Notes under the pieces: generated by a model
Told to the model about the DNA's origin: nothing
The model's input: the letters and a program-made list of their open reading frames with translations, nothing else
The model's database searches: none
Program-made: the position numbers and the translations under genes
From: Lachnospiraceae bacterium
GTDB lineage: Bacteria; Bacillota; Clostridia; Lachnospirales; Lachnospiraceae
NCBI GenBank assembly: GCA_009787745.1
Contig: WQST01000002.1
Coordinates: 1 to 35,897, forward strand
Direction: 5' to 3'
DNA length: 35,897 bases
Shown here: positions 26,249 through 34,214 of the stretch, one piece after another
Numbering within the stretch: the first letter of the stretch is position 1
Layout of the letters: every line of letters starts with the position of its first letter

Positions 26249-28594
26249 TCAATAACCCAAGTAACTCAAATTCATATCGACGTTCCCATTAATCCCATTA
26301 ACCCGTCCCCTATCAGTATATTGCCATAAATCATACCGAGTCGTCGCATAATTAGTCTGCGAAGTATAATGCGCAAGCCAAATCTTATATGAAGTCAATT
26401 CCCTCGTATTAATCTGCGTTTCAAACCAACTCTTATTGGAATAAATCCCGGGCGTATACCCTGAATTTTGAACCGTCTTCGCAAAAGCATGACAAACCGC
26501 TGTCCGCGTCGCTCTGTCAATCCTATCACCGCGTCCCCCTGACGCTTCCACATCAATAAACACAGGATAAGAAATGCGGAACTCATTAATCAAACTAAGA
26601 GTCATTGAAGCCTCTTCGATAGCTTCCCGCTCATTAGTCGCCTGACTATAGAAATATACCCCAACCTTAAGCCCTGCCGCAATCGCACCTCTGGCATTCG
26701 CCTTAAATGTCGGATCTTCAATCATTGCACCTGTCGATGAACCACGATATCCGCAGCGAATAATCACATAAGAAATACCTGAATTTTTAACCGCATTCCA
26801 ATTTATCGTCCCATTCCACTTGGAAACATCAATCCCCAGCTGACCCGAACCAAGCGTCAGCGCGCCGTCACTGGCGAAGAAATATTTGGCGCCTTGTATT
26901 ATTTGCTCCCCTGTGACTTTTTTCCCATTTTTATCAAAGAAATATGTATGACCGTCTAACTGCTGCCATCCTGTATACCGATAAATAGGTGTATTAATTG
27001 TTCTTTGTAAATAAAATCTGGTTTCTTTAAAATAATCGGCAAAAACAGCGGCGGTAAATTCACCGTTTGCTTTTTTGATAAATACTCTTTTCCCATCCCG
27101 ATCAACCAAACTTGAACTCGTGTCATTCCGCGCTTTGTTAGGTGACGGCGACGGTGATGCCGACGGCGACGGAGACGCACTGGGCGATGGTGACGCACTG
27201 GGCGACGGCGATGCGCTGGGCGACGGCGATGCCGAAGGTGACGCGCTTGGTGACGGCGATGCGCTTGGCGACGCACTTGGTGTTGGCGACGCACTCGGTG
27301 ATGGCGAAGGCGACGCTGACGGGGTCGGTAATGGCAATTGTGTCGGCGACGGCTCAGGATTAGGCTCAGCTGTCGGGGTCGGCGACGGATCAGACGATGG
27401 GGTCGGCGACGGCTCAGGCTCATTATTTTCCGGCGGTTCGATTACCGCCGCCATTACCGTCAAAGAAAAGGGGCTTACACTCAATCCTGCGCTTACGCCC
27501 GGTTCAGGAATCGTATTCTTTAGGATTTCGTCAAATTCAAATGCCGAACTATCACTAATCAAAGTTCTGGTTGATTCAACCCACTCAACCGTATCAACAT
27601 TTACCGACTCAACGGCAAGCTCAATTTTCGTATCTTCCTGCGCGACATTAACCTGTGATTCCTTCTTTATCTCATTGCTGATATCAATCTTTTTAAATTC
27701 AATCGTATCTGTAACAGTAAAAGATACTGCACTTGTACTAAAAATAAAATCCTTCAAATCATCAGCGGCAATCATTGCTACTTCGTATTTACCCGGGGCA
27801 ATATTGTCAAGATGGATTATTCCCGTGCGGTTTTCATCGATATAAGTCTTAGTTCTTTGACTCGGGTCGGTGACATTTACAGAAAAAGGAGCGTTAGGAA
27901 CTAATTTTCCCGTCTTCTCACTGACAAACTTAATTTTCAGATCTTTAAAAACTGACGACATATCCATAAAAACGCGGATAAATTCATCTTCTTCAATTAT
28001 CTCTTCCTCTTCATAGGCATATTCAGCCGCTAAACGCTTTGCTATCTGCGCTTCATGCATAGCCAATAACCCATCCTGCCCGATTATTGTGATATGCTCT
28101 GTCTGGCTGCCGATATTCGCGAATGTCTCTAACTGTCTTTCTTCTCCCCGCGCATTAAAATAAAACGACCCTGCAAAAATAACTACCGCTAATACAATAA
28201 CACCTGTTACTCCAACTATATAATCGACCGTTGTAAGATTTCTGAAAAAATCCAAGATGCGTTCAAAGATAGGATTATCATCGTATTCATCCTCTTCGTA
28301 ATCTTCATCTTCGTCATCATATTCTTCATCTTCATAATACTCTTCATCATCTTCATATTCCTCATCATCACTATCTGAATATGAATCCGATTCCTCTTCA
28401 TATGTGATATCTAAAGCAAATCCGTCTTCATCAACATATTCGATTTCATTAGCAAAAAAATCTTCATCATCAAGGGTCTCTTCCGTGATTTCCTCAATGA
28501 CAAGATCATCAAAATCATCTTCGTCATAGTCTGCCGTAAGATTATTATTTTCATCGTATGCGTCGATATTGTTTTTGTGGTATTTTTTTCGCAT
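26249..28594 (-). CDS. Membrane-anchored GH25 muramidase with acidic tail and Ser-Pro linker (large paralogue)
   Basis: 781 residues. Residues 1-120 are strikingly acidic (runs of Asp/Glu/Tyr) and predicted cytoplasmic; one membrane helix about 124-147; a beta-rich, Cna-B/carboxypeptidase-regulatory-like domain about 212-295 (LVPNAPFSVNV, IAPGKYEVAM); a Pro/Ser/Thr-rich linker about 390-488; a choline/glucan-binding-type wall repeat about 535-578 (GWQQLDGHTYFFDKNGK); and GH25 about 580-781 with LGIDVSKWNG, YPVFIDVEAS (catalytic Asp/Glu) and LWQYTDRGRVNGINGNVDMN. It should cleave peptidoglycan glycan strands while fixed to the membrane. First gene of the rfb/wzm-wzt cluster, with its own promoter. 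Paralogue of the small GH25. Confidence 0.93.
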   Translation of the reverse strand: MRKKYHKNNIDAYDENNNLTADYDEDDFDDLVIEEITEETLDDEDFFANEIEYVDEDGFALDITYEEESDSYSDSDDEEYEDDEEYYEDEEYDDEDEDYEEDEYDDNPIFERILDFFRNLTTVDYIVGVTGVIVLAVVIFAGSFYFNARGEERQLETFANIGSQTEHITIIGQDGLLAMHEAQIAKRLAAEYAYEEEEIIEEDEFIRVFMDMSSVFKDLKIKFVSEKTGKLVPNAPFSVNVTDPSQRTKTYIDENRTGIIHLDNIAPGKYEVAMIAADDLKDFIFSTSAVSFTVTDTIEFKKIDISNEIKKESQVNVAQEDTKIELAVESVNVDTVEWVESTRTLISDSSAFEFDEILKNTIPEPGVSAGLSVSPFSLTVMAAVIEPPENNEPEPSPTPSSDPSPTPTAEPNPEPSPTQLPLPTPSASPSPSPSASPTPSASPSASPSPSASPSASPSPSASPSPSASPSPSASPSPSASPSPSPNKARNDTSSSLVDRDGKRVFIKKANGEFTAAVFADYFKETRFYLQRTINTPIYRYTGWQQLDGHTYFFDKNGKKVTGEQIIQGAKYFFASDGALTLGSGQLGIDVSKWNGTINWNAVKNSGISYVIIRCGYRGSSTGAMIEDPTFKANARGAIAAGLKVGVYFYSQATNEREAIEEASMTLSLINEFRISYPVFIDVEASGGRGDRIDRATRTAVCHAFAKTVQNSGYTPGIYSNKSWFETQINTRELTSYKIWLAHYTSQTNYATTRYDLWQYTDRGRVNGINGNVDMNLSYLGY
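27141..27420 (-). repeat. Tandem Ser-Pro/Ala-Ser-Pro coding repeats
   Basis: Degenerate 6-, 12- and 18-bp units built from GGCGAC and GGCGATGC on the plus strand encode SPSPSAS- and PTPS-type repeats on the minus strand. All units are multiples of three, so copy-number changes keep frame and alter only linker length. Confidence 0.85.
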
Positions 28595-28633
28595 CCGGAA
28601 CTCTCCGAAAATTATTTTAATTATTTCGTAATG

Positions 28634-28662
28634 ATAGTAACATAATATCTGGAAAATTGCAA
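28634..28662 (-). promoter_or_regulatory. Promoter of the glycan cluster (large GH25)
   Basis: Minus-strand TTGCAA (28657-28662), 17-bp spacer, TACTAT (28634-28639) with an extended -10 TG one base upstream. Leader about 33 bases with GGAGAG before the ATG. Confidence 0.5.
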
Positions 28663-28709
28663 ATTTCTTTCGTATTTTCTAAAACGCGATAACTTAATTC
28701 AGCATTTTC

Positions 28710-28738
28710 TTGACTTTTGTCCCAAATACCGGCAAAAT
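28710..28738 (+). promoter_or_regulatory. Candidate promoter of the zinc-ribbon gene
   Basis: TTGACT (28710-28715), 17-bp spacer, CAAAAT (28733-28738). The -35 is good and the -10 imperfect. Confidence 0.35.
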
Positions 28739-28790
28739 ATTTATGTAAACAAATGAACTGCTGTCACTATTGGTATAAGGGGTAAAATTT

Positions 28791-29081
28791 ATGATGTACA
28801 TGCATTACTGCCCACAATGTAAACGTATGTTTATGTTAAATGGTCATCACTTAACATGTCCAAAATGCACGGAGTCGATCTCTGAGTTAAAAATCTCATA
28901 CATCGATTACGTAAAGTTGGATATGGACGAGCGTAAGGCATTTAAAATTAATTGCGAAAATGAATATCAATTAAATGTCTTAAGCACTACATACCGAATG
29001 CACAAATATAGCAAATGGTATCGCGAGATGTTTAACGAAGAGAGTCTCCCTGTTTATCGGGAAGTTATTCATCAAGAATAA
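28791..29081 (+). CDS. Small zinc-ribbon protein of unknown function
   Basis: 96 residues. An N-terminal zinc ribbon is clear: CPQC (residues about 7-10) and CPKC (about 24-27). The rest is a mostly helical segment with many Tyr and Lys (YQLNVLSTTYRMHKYSKW). It is too small and generic for a function; nucleic-acid or protein binding are both possible. ATG 28791 has AAGGGG 8 bases upstream. Its last 17 bp overlap the end of the convergent SGNH-like gene. Confidence 0.75.
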   Translation: MMYMHYCPQCKRMFMLNGHHLTCPKCTESISELKISYIDYVKLDMDERKAFKINCENEYQLNVLSTTYRMHKYSKWYREMFNEESLPVYREVIHQE

Positions 29082-30030
29082 TTTCCGCAACACGTTTGGC
29101 GAGCAATCTCCTTCCGACATCATTATAATGCATGTGATCACGCATATATTCATGAAAATTTTCTTCATGAATCGTGCCAAAGTAATTATCAATAAAGGTA
29201 ATTCCACTGCTTGTCGCTACTTGAAAGCCCATAATCAGATAATGCGGTATATCACCATTACCCAGGTCTGTGACTGTGCCGTTATGAAGTACGCCTTCCT
29301 CATCCATATACATAGCATAGGAATGCGACATCATGATGATTCTTATATGCGGATAATGTTCTTTAAAGACTTCAATCGAGGTACGAAGCGAACCTGTATA
29401 AGCATCGATATTATACTCATTATTAGGGTCGTCAGCAGGTGATAATTGATTATAATCAGTTGTATCGTACATCATGACCAAAACATCTATTTTGTTAAGA
29501 TCTAGGTTCTCTAAAACATCTACGGCATCCGCATAGCGCTTGTCCTGAGTTTTGCCCGCTGATTCTCTTAGGTAGGCAAAATCATTATTAACCAATGCCA
29601 TCGTTACATAAAAGAGTCCGAATGATTCGGCGACATTAGCGGGCGCTTTTCTGTTTGCAATCATCGAATCGGGAAAAGCACCGTTATAAGTGATACCGGC
29701 GGTTTCTTTGGCGATCAGCTGTGCCAGCCCGTTTTCTCCTGTTTCATCACTAAAAGGGTTATTTCCCAGACATAATATATGAAGTTCACCGTCGTCTTCC
29801 CGCCCTTCCAATAACCGCGGATCCATGTGCATAATAAAATCAAGCGGTTCAACATCGAAATCAGTATTAATCAGATCAGGATCATACGAAGATTCAACCC
29901 CCTTATTCCATCTAAGCAGAATAAACAGCGTAATTAAGAAAATAATAACAATTATCACTATAATAATAAGATGGTAATTGATTTTAATATTTTTGAGCCG
30001 GTTTTTGAACAAGTTTAGTTTTTCTTGCAT
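29065..30030 (-). CDS. Membrane-anchored SGNH-hydrolase-like protein
   Basis: 321 residues: basic N-terminus, one membrane helix (about 20-40), extracellular domain. The C-terminal DHMHYNDVGRRLLAKR supplies the SGNH block V with Asp298 and His301, and the beta-strand ILCLGNNPFSD lies where block I belongs. There the usual Gly-Asp-Ser is Gly89-Asn90-Asn91, with the nearest Ser at 94, so the nucleophile is displaced or absent. In envelope loci SGNH proteins often add or remove acetyl groups on glycans. I see no ribosome binding site before the only possible start, ATG 30030. Function is tentative. Confidence 0.7.
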   Translation of the reverse strand: MQEKLNLFKNRLKNIKINYHLIIIVIIVIIFLITLFILLRWNKGVESSYDPDLINTDFDVEPLDFIMHMDPRLLEGREDDGELHILCLGNNPFSDETGENGLAQLIAKETAGITYNGAFPDSMIANRKAPANVAESFGLFYVTMALVNNDFAYLRESAGKTQDKRYADAVDVLENLDLNKIDVLVMMYDTTDYNQLSPADDPNNEYNIDAYTGSLRTSIEVFKEHYPHIRIIMMSHSYAMYMDEEGVLHNGTVTDLGNGDIPHYLIMGFQVATSSGITFIDNYFGTIHEENFHEYMRDHMHYNDVGRRLLAKRVAEIILDE

Positions 30031-30118
30031 AGTAGTAGTTTACTATTTAATCGGAAAAAAATCCAGATAATATTAATTAAGTTATTATTAAGAGCGCAAT
30101 AAGCGTGAAAATATTTAT

Positions 30119-30146
30119 TTGACTTTAGTAGAAATCATGATATAAT
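30119..30146 (+). promoter_or_regulatory. Promoter of the SMR-type transporter pair
   Basis: TTGACT (30119-30124), 16-bp spacer, perfect TATAAT (30141-30146). Predicted start near 30153, leader about 24 bases including GGAG. Confidence 0.65.
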
Positions 30147-30176
30147 GGGACATTGTTTACCGACGGAGATATGTTA

Positions 30177-30575
30177 ATGAAAGAAAAAAGCGTTAGTCCG
30201 AAACACCGCCCGCATAAAATAAAACTAAAAGATATCCTCATTCTCCAGGCAGTTTTCATAATTTACAGTATGTCGTCAGTCGGCTCTAAGCTCGCATCAC
30301 AGGCACTTGACTCTTTTGAATCGATTTTTACCCTCCGCTTTATTTTGCCTGCTTTGATGGTCGTCATGATTCTCGGCATCTATGCGATTATCTGGCAACA
30401 AATCATTAAGCGCTTTGATATCTCGATTGCTTACGCCAACAAAGCAACGACACTTTTATGGAGTTTGGTTTGGGGGCTTTTATTATTTAATGAAACGATT
30501 ACCTTACCGAAAGTTTTGGGGATTGCGATTGTCTTTTCAGGCGTAATTATTATGAACAGCGAGGCAATATCCTAA
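30177..30575 (+). CDS. SMR/EamA-type half transporter, first of a pair
   Basis: About 132 residues. A basic cytoplasmic N-terminus, then four membrane helices (for example ILILQAVFIIYSMSSVGS and GIAIVFSGVIIMN) and the loop ANKATTLLWSLVWGLLLFNETITLPKV typical of small multidrug-resistance/EamA halves. The start ATG 30177 has GGAG at 8 bases; upstream ATG 30171 is only 2 bases from GGAG. Together with the next gene it resembles ArnE/ArnF, which flip undecaprenyl-phosphate-sugar; drug export is the alternative. Confidence 0.8.
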   Translation: MKEKSVSPKHRPHKIKLKDILILQAVFIIYSMSSVGSKLASQALDSFESIFTLRFILPALMVVMILGIYAIIWQQIIKRFDISIAYANKATTLLWSLVWGLLLFNETITLPKVLGIAIVFSGVIIMNSEAIS

Positions 30576-30621
30576 ACGTTGTTTTTTTCGCAAGCTCTGC
30601 TTCGAAATGCAAGGGGTGTAA

Positions 30622-30957
30622 ATGAACCATTTTGTCCTAATTTCATTAACAGGGGTTACGGTTGCTTCTTTTTCACAAATAATCCTAAAAAAGAGTTCCA
30701 ACCGAAAATATCCGAACCGCATCCGCGAATACCTAAATCCTTTGGTTATCTGCGGTTACGGAATGATGTTCCTAGCGCTGGCATTTTCTATTTATGCTTA
30801 TTCGGGGCTGGAATTTACGAATGTGCCGCTGCTTGAATCAGCGGGATATATAATTGTAATGTTTTTAGGCTATTTCTTTTTTAAAGAAAAAATCACAAAA
30901 CGAAAGCTGACGGGAACATTGCTGATTATTCTGGGGATATTTGTTTATCATTTATAG
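30622..30957 (+). CDS. SMR/EamA-type half transporter, second of a pair
   Basis: 111 residues and four membrane helices, with FSQIILKKSS in helix 1, a helix-3 segment LESAGYIIVMFLGYFFFKEKIT and a final GTLLIILGIFVYHL. AAGGGG lies five bases before ATG. It is 46 bp after the first half and clearly differs from it, which suggests a heterodimer. Its stop directly abuts the convergent stop of the next gene. Confidence 0.82.
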   Translation: MNHFVLISLTGVTVASFSQIILKKSSNRKYPNRIREYLNPLVICGYGMMFLALAFSIYAYSGLEFTNVPLLESAGYIIVMFLGYFFFKEKITKRKLTGTLLIILGIFVYHL

Positions 30958-31773
30958 TTAAGGGGTATTGGGGCGCTTCGGCAGGTAAGGCCCGTATTTT
31001 TCCCGAATCACATCCGCGGTCACTTCATCACGATAAATTAGAAAACCATCAATCAAATCCGCCTGAACCAAGCCATAGTTTTCAGGGTCGTCACTCGTTA
31101 CGCGGGTTAAATGAATAATAATATAATTCACTTCCCGTTCTCTCGTTGCTAAAAGCAATTCAGGAATATCGATTATTTCCGCTTCCATCGCCTGATACAC
31201 GGGGTGGTCGCTAAACCCCCAGCGCTCGACAAGCGCCGCCCGCCCGTATGCCAGAGAGATATCCGTTGTATATTGGCGCACGAAATGAATATGCTCTTTC
31301 GGGAAAGCGGCATTAATATAATTAAATTCCGCATCCGCAAGCAAAAAATCGCAGACATTAATCGTGACCGTGGGGATATTATAAAGATTTTCGGCTCTGG
31401 TTATATGGGGACTCCGATAAACCAAAGTTCCGCACAGGGCAATCAAAACCGCCGTTACTATCAAACCGATACACCGATGTTTGGCAAACAGCTTACATCC
31501 CGCATAAGCAATTGTGATTCCCATAGGAAGCAACCAGAGAATCCGATAATAAGTTTCCTGATCCAAATCAATCGCAATATAAAACCAGCGTAAAAGCGGC
31601 ATCAGAAAGACAAACAGAATCGTCAGGGGCGCATAAATAATCAGCGCGCGGAGACGTTTCTCCTTCTCAGCGAAAAGAAGATAGATAACGGCCGCCAGAT
31701 AAAGAAAAAATAAATAGCGGGCGCCTGTATAATTCTTAAGGATTTCAACACATTCCCTGAATATATCGTACAT
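30958..31773 (-). CDS. Membrane protein with extracellular C-terminal domain, unknown function
   Basis: 271 residues: about four membrane helices in the first 125 residues, then a soluble domain of about 145 residues predicted outside, ending in a strand-rich region (EVNYIIIHLTR, DGFLIYRDE). This C-terminal style is common at the end of GT-C glycosyltransferases, while the upstream gene has the GT-C-like N-terminal part. The two may work as one split enzyme. Ribosome binding site AGAAAGG about 10 bases before ATG. Last gene of a three-gene unit. Confidence 0.7.
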   Translation of the reverse strand: MYDIFRECVEILKNYTGARYLFFLYLAAVIYLLFAEKEKRLRALIIYAPLTILFVFLMPLLRWFYIAIDLDQETYYRILWLLPMGITIAYAGCKLFAKHRCIGLIVTAVLIALCGTLVYRSPHITRAENLYNIPTVTINVCDFLLADAEFNYINAAFPKEHIHFVRQYTTDISLAYGRAALVERWGFSDHPVYQAMEAEIIDIPELLLATREREVNYIIIHLTRVTSDDPENYGLVQADLIDGFLIYRDEVTADVIREKYGPYLPKRPNTP

Positions 31774-31836
31774 ATTTTCTTTGCCTTTCTAAAGTTAAGC
31801 ATAAGCGAACGTGAGTTCTTTCGCCTGCGTAAAGCC

Positions 31837-32961
31837 TTAAACAATTTTTATTAAATAATAAATTAGCATAAAGATAAAACCGGGAATACACGCTAAAAGG
31901 GATTTAAACAATATTTTAAATTTGCGGTAAAAAATCGCCAAATAAAAACTTAACGCCCCCGTCAGGATTATTGACAAAAAAACCGCCATGGAACTTGATA
32001 TCCCTGCCGCCCATATTAACGAACCCAAAAGTATATAATAAATAAGATGGTCTTTATCCTCTTGCAAATTTTCACCAATAACCAAAAACAGCCAAATAAT
32101 TGCGGGAACAATAAAATTAGCGGCAAAGGATTTACCCTGCCATGTCCGCGTCATTAGGAATGTTTCGTTAGTATAAATCGAGACATTCCCAAACATTTGC
32201 ATTACCGCAATAAGCACCATGAAAATCGGTAATGATTCAAGTTTTGACTTAAGTAAACTTTTGCCGATTTGAAAATAAATCAGATAGGTCATAGGCAGAA
32301 GAAAAAGCGGGATAATACTGTGTGCCAGAATCGTCGGATGAATCCGGGCTTTCTCGGCAATCATCGCAAGCCAAAGCGGAAAAGCCGCCATTGCATGGCG
32401 GGGGTTTAAAGCGGTACTAGACCCCGTATAAGCATCAATCCGAAAAAGGACATCGCGTTCAACCGCCGTCAATGACTGAACTATATAGTATGCGTCATCG
32501 CCGTCGAATGAAGCATGAATAAGTGACATAAACAGCTGAAAGCCCAGAATCATCAAGAAAAATAACCAAATTATTTTCGCTTCCCACGTAAGGGTTTTGC
32601 CGATTAAAATTTCTTTTAAGAACTGTACCGCAGATTTAAGCGCCGACTTAAACCTTATTCGTTTAAAGACTGCGGGAACAACCATCTCTGTCCCGAACCC
32701 GATTCCCGCCAAAACATATACTATCGGCGTAAAATTTTTAAGCAGAATTGTCAATCCGTCATAAATAACGTTTAGCGTCACAATCAGGGCAACCAATTCA
32801 AAAACTGCGAAAAAGATGATATATCCAAGCAGAAAAACCACCCCCCATGTGCGTCTTTCTTTTGGCAAGAAGCGCGCCGGAAGCAAACCGACCCCGAAAG
32901 GGATAATCAAGAGCCATAGTGTGAGGCTTAAAAGTTGTAAAATCATTTGTAAAATATGCAT
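31837..32961 (-). CDS. Polytopic membrane protein, DUF6077/GT-C-like
   Basis: 374 residues with around nine to ten membrane helices. After the fourth helix the first large outer loop carries HASFDGDDAYYIV (Asp153, Asp155, Asp156), which resembles the acidic motif of GT-C glycosyltransferases using polyprenyl-phosphate sugars. ATG 32961 has AAGGA 8 bases upstream. It sits 24 bp after a glycosyltransferase gene and 63 bp before the helper-like membrane protein. I am unsure it is catalytic; DUF6077 as a family name is from memory. Confidence 0.7.
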   Translation of the reverse strand: MHILQMILQLLSLTLWLLIIPFGVGLLPARFLPKERRTWGVVFLLGYIIFFAVFELVALIVTLNVIYDGLTILLKNFTPIVYVLAGIGFGTEMVVPAVFKRIRFKSALKSAVQFLKEILIGKTLTWEAKIIWLFFLMILGFQLFMSLIHASFDGDDAYYIVQSLTAVERDVLFRIDAYTGSSTALNPRHAMAAFPLWLAMIAEKARIHPTILAHSIIPLFLLPMTYLIYFQIGKSLLKSKLESLPIFMVLIAVMQMFGNVSIYTNETFLMTRTWQGKSFAANFIVPAIIWLFLVIGENLQEDKDHLIYYILLGSLIWAAGISSSMAVFLSIILTGALSFYLAIFYRKFKILFKSLLACIPGFIFMLIYYLIKIV

Positions 32962-32985
32962 GGATATTTTCCTTAATTAGAATTG

Positions 32986-34158
32986 TTATTCTTTATACAT
33001 TATACTTAGCATTTCTCTAACCCGATGGCGGTAAGTATGGTGTTGTTTTACTTTTTCGTAGCCGTTTTCGGCTATTTGCCGGCGCTCTTTGTCATGAGTA
33101 AGATAATATTCTGTTTTATTAATTAAATCGTCGATATTTTCATAATAAACATAGTCTTCATCGGGAACGAAATGTAACAGAAAATCCGCTTGAAAATTAG
33201 TCAAAAGAAAGCCCCCCGCTCCCATAATATCAAAGGCACGTAAAGGGATTCCGCTTTGGATGCTCTTTAAAGTGATATTCAAATTGATTTTGCTGTGATT
33301 GAAAACGAGCGGCAATTGACAATAGTAGTCAACGTAACCTTTATTCACAATCTCCGGATATTCGCTTGTACTTTCTCCTGAATAAAGGCGAAAACCCTTC
33401 TGTTCTTCCGCAAGCCGCCGGAATATTCCTGTCCGCTCCAAGGAAGTCACTTTTTTAGCCAAATAATGGTTTGCATAAAGCCAGGCAATCGATTCGTTGC
33501 TGTGAACACGCTGGGGCAACATACATAATGCCTGCATTCGAATAATGATTTCAGGAGTCAGAGCGGCTTCCAAAAAGTTGACACCATAGACGCCCAGTTG
33601 TGCTTTTATCAAGCCATCAAGATAGCCTTTTAAATAACCTTCATCATTTTCCAAAGGCGCGAACTGTGGTTTCGTTTCGGCATATCGGGAGCCGACGAAG
33701 GAAATGTCGTTGGTGAAATCATTAGAATTTGCGGCGATTATTTCGTCATAATATGAAACGTCCGCCGCCAACGGCAGATAATAAACGGTATTAATGCCTT
33801 TACTGATTAAATCCGCACATATCATGCGGTCAAAAATGAAGATATAGTTATTTTCAAAAGCGGCGGTTTCCGAATAGACTTCGACACAGGGGCTGTCATA
33901 AATCCACGAAAGATAGCTAATCCTTAAAGCCTTACAGGCGATCGCCACGACAGGAAGAAAATTGACCGTAAAAACAAAATCATAGCTTTCCGCAATGATT
34001 TTATTAACTAATTCTTCCGCTAATCCTGCGCGTTTTTCCTGATCGGGTTCGGATTTCGGGATCTTATATAAATCAACGGTAAAACCTTCGTCCCTGAAAG
34101 CCCGAATAACAAAATCCTGCCCCAAACTCTCCCACTGCGGGAAAAATATCTTTCGCAT
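32986..34158 (-). CDS. CgeB/DUF3880-type glycosyltransferase
   Basis: About 390 residues with a GT-B fold. MRKIFFPQWESLGQDF starts the N-terminal DUF3880-type domain (SYLSWIYDSPCVEVYS about 95-110, FIFDRMICADLI), and the C-terminal donor-site region has IPLRAFDIMGAGGFLLTNFQADF, the CgeB motif with the acidic/Gly pattern. Sugar and acceptor unknown. There is no ribosome binding site before ATG 34158; the -10 box ends 7 bases upstream, so the transcript probably starts at or one base before the ATG. The TTG at 34192-34194 lies in the -35 box and cannot be the start. Confidence 0.88.
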   Translation of the reverse strand: MRKIFFPQWESLGQDFVIRAFRDEGFTVDLYKIPKSEPDQEKRAGLAEELVNKIIAESYDFVFTVNFLPVVAIACKALRISYLSWIYDSPCVEVYSETAAFENNYIFIFDRMICADLISKGINTVYYLPLAADVSYYDEIIAANSNDFTNDISFVGSRYAETKPQFAPLENDEGYLKGYLDGLIKAQLGVYGVNFLEAALTPEIIIRMQALCMLPQRVHSNESIAWLYANHYLAKKVTSLERTGIFRRLAEEQKGFRLYSGESTSEYPEIVNKGYVDYYCQLPLVFNHSKINLNITLKSIQSGIPLRAFDIMGAGGFLLTNFQADFLLHFVPDEDYVYYENIDDLINKTEYYLTHDKERRQIAENGYEKVKQHHTYRHRVREMLSIMYKE

Positions 34159-34165
34159 ATAAGCA

Positions 34166-34194
34166 ATGATAAATAATGTTTGGGAAAATGTCAA
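34166..34194 (-). promoter_or_regulatory. Promoter for a leaderless CgeB-type glycosyltransferase mRNA
   Basis: Minus-strand perfect TTGACA (34189-34194), 17-bp spacer, TATCAT (34166-34171). Expected +1 is 34159 or 34158, where the start codon begins. It interlocks with the opposite promoter. Confidence 0.7.
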
Positions 34195-34208
34195 ATTTTT
34201 GCTATAAT
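34180..34208 (+). promoter_or_regulatory. Promoter for a leaderless GT2-TPR mRNA
   Basis: TTGGGA (34180-34185), 17-bp spacer, perfect TATAAT (34203-34208). Expected +1 is 34215, the A of the start ATG. No ribosome binding site precedes the ATG. Confidence 0.65.
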
Positions 34209-34214
34209 AAGTAC

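Noticed and set aside
27141..27420. CRISPR-like array
   Set aside because: Units are 6-18 bp, degenerate, coding and without unique spacers.
27075..27845. 256-codon plus-strand ORF opposite the Ser-Pro tract
   Set aside because: It is a mirror of the repetitive coding DNA (GDGDALGDGD-like), has no ribosome binding site and lies against a well-supported GH25 gene.
34159..34194. Longer N-terminus for the CgeB-type glycosyltransferase
   Set aside because: The proposed TTG start is part of the -35 box itself, and MRKIFFPQ is a typical family N-terminus.
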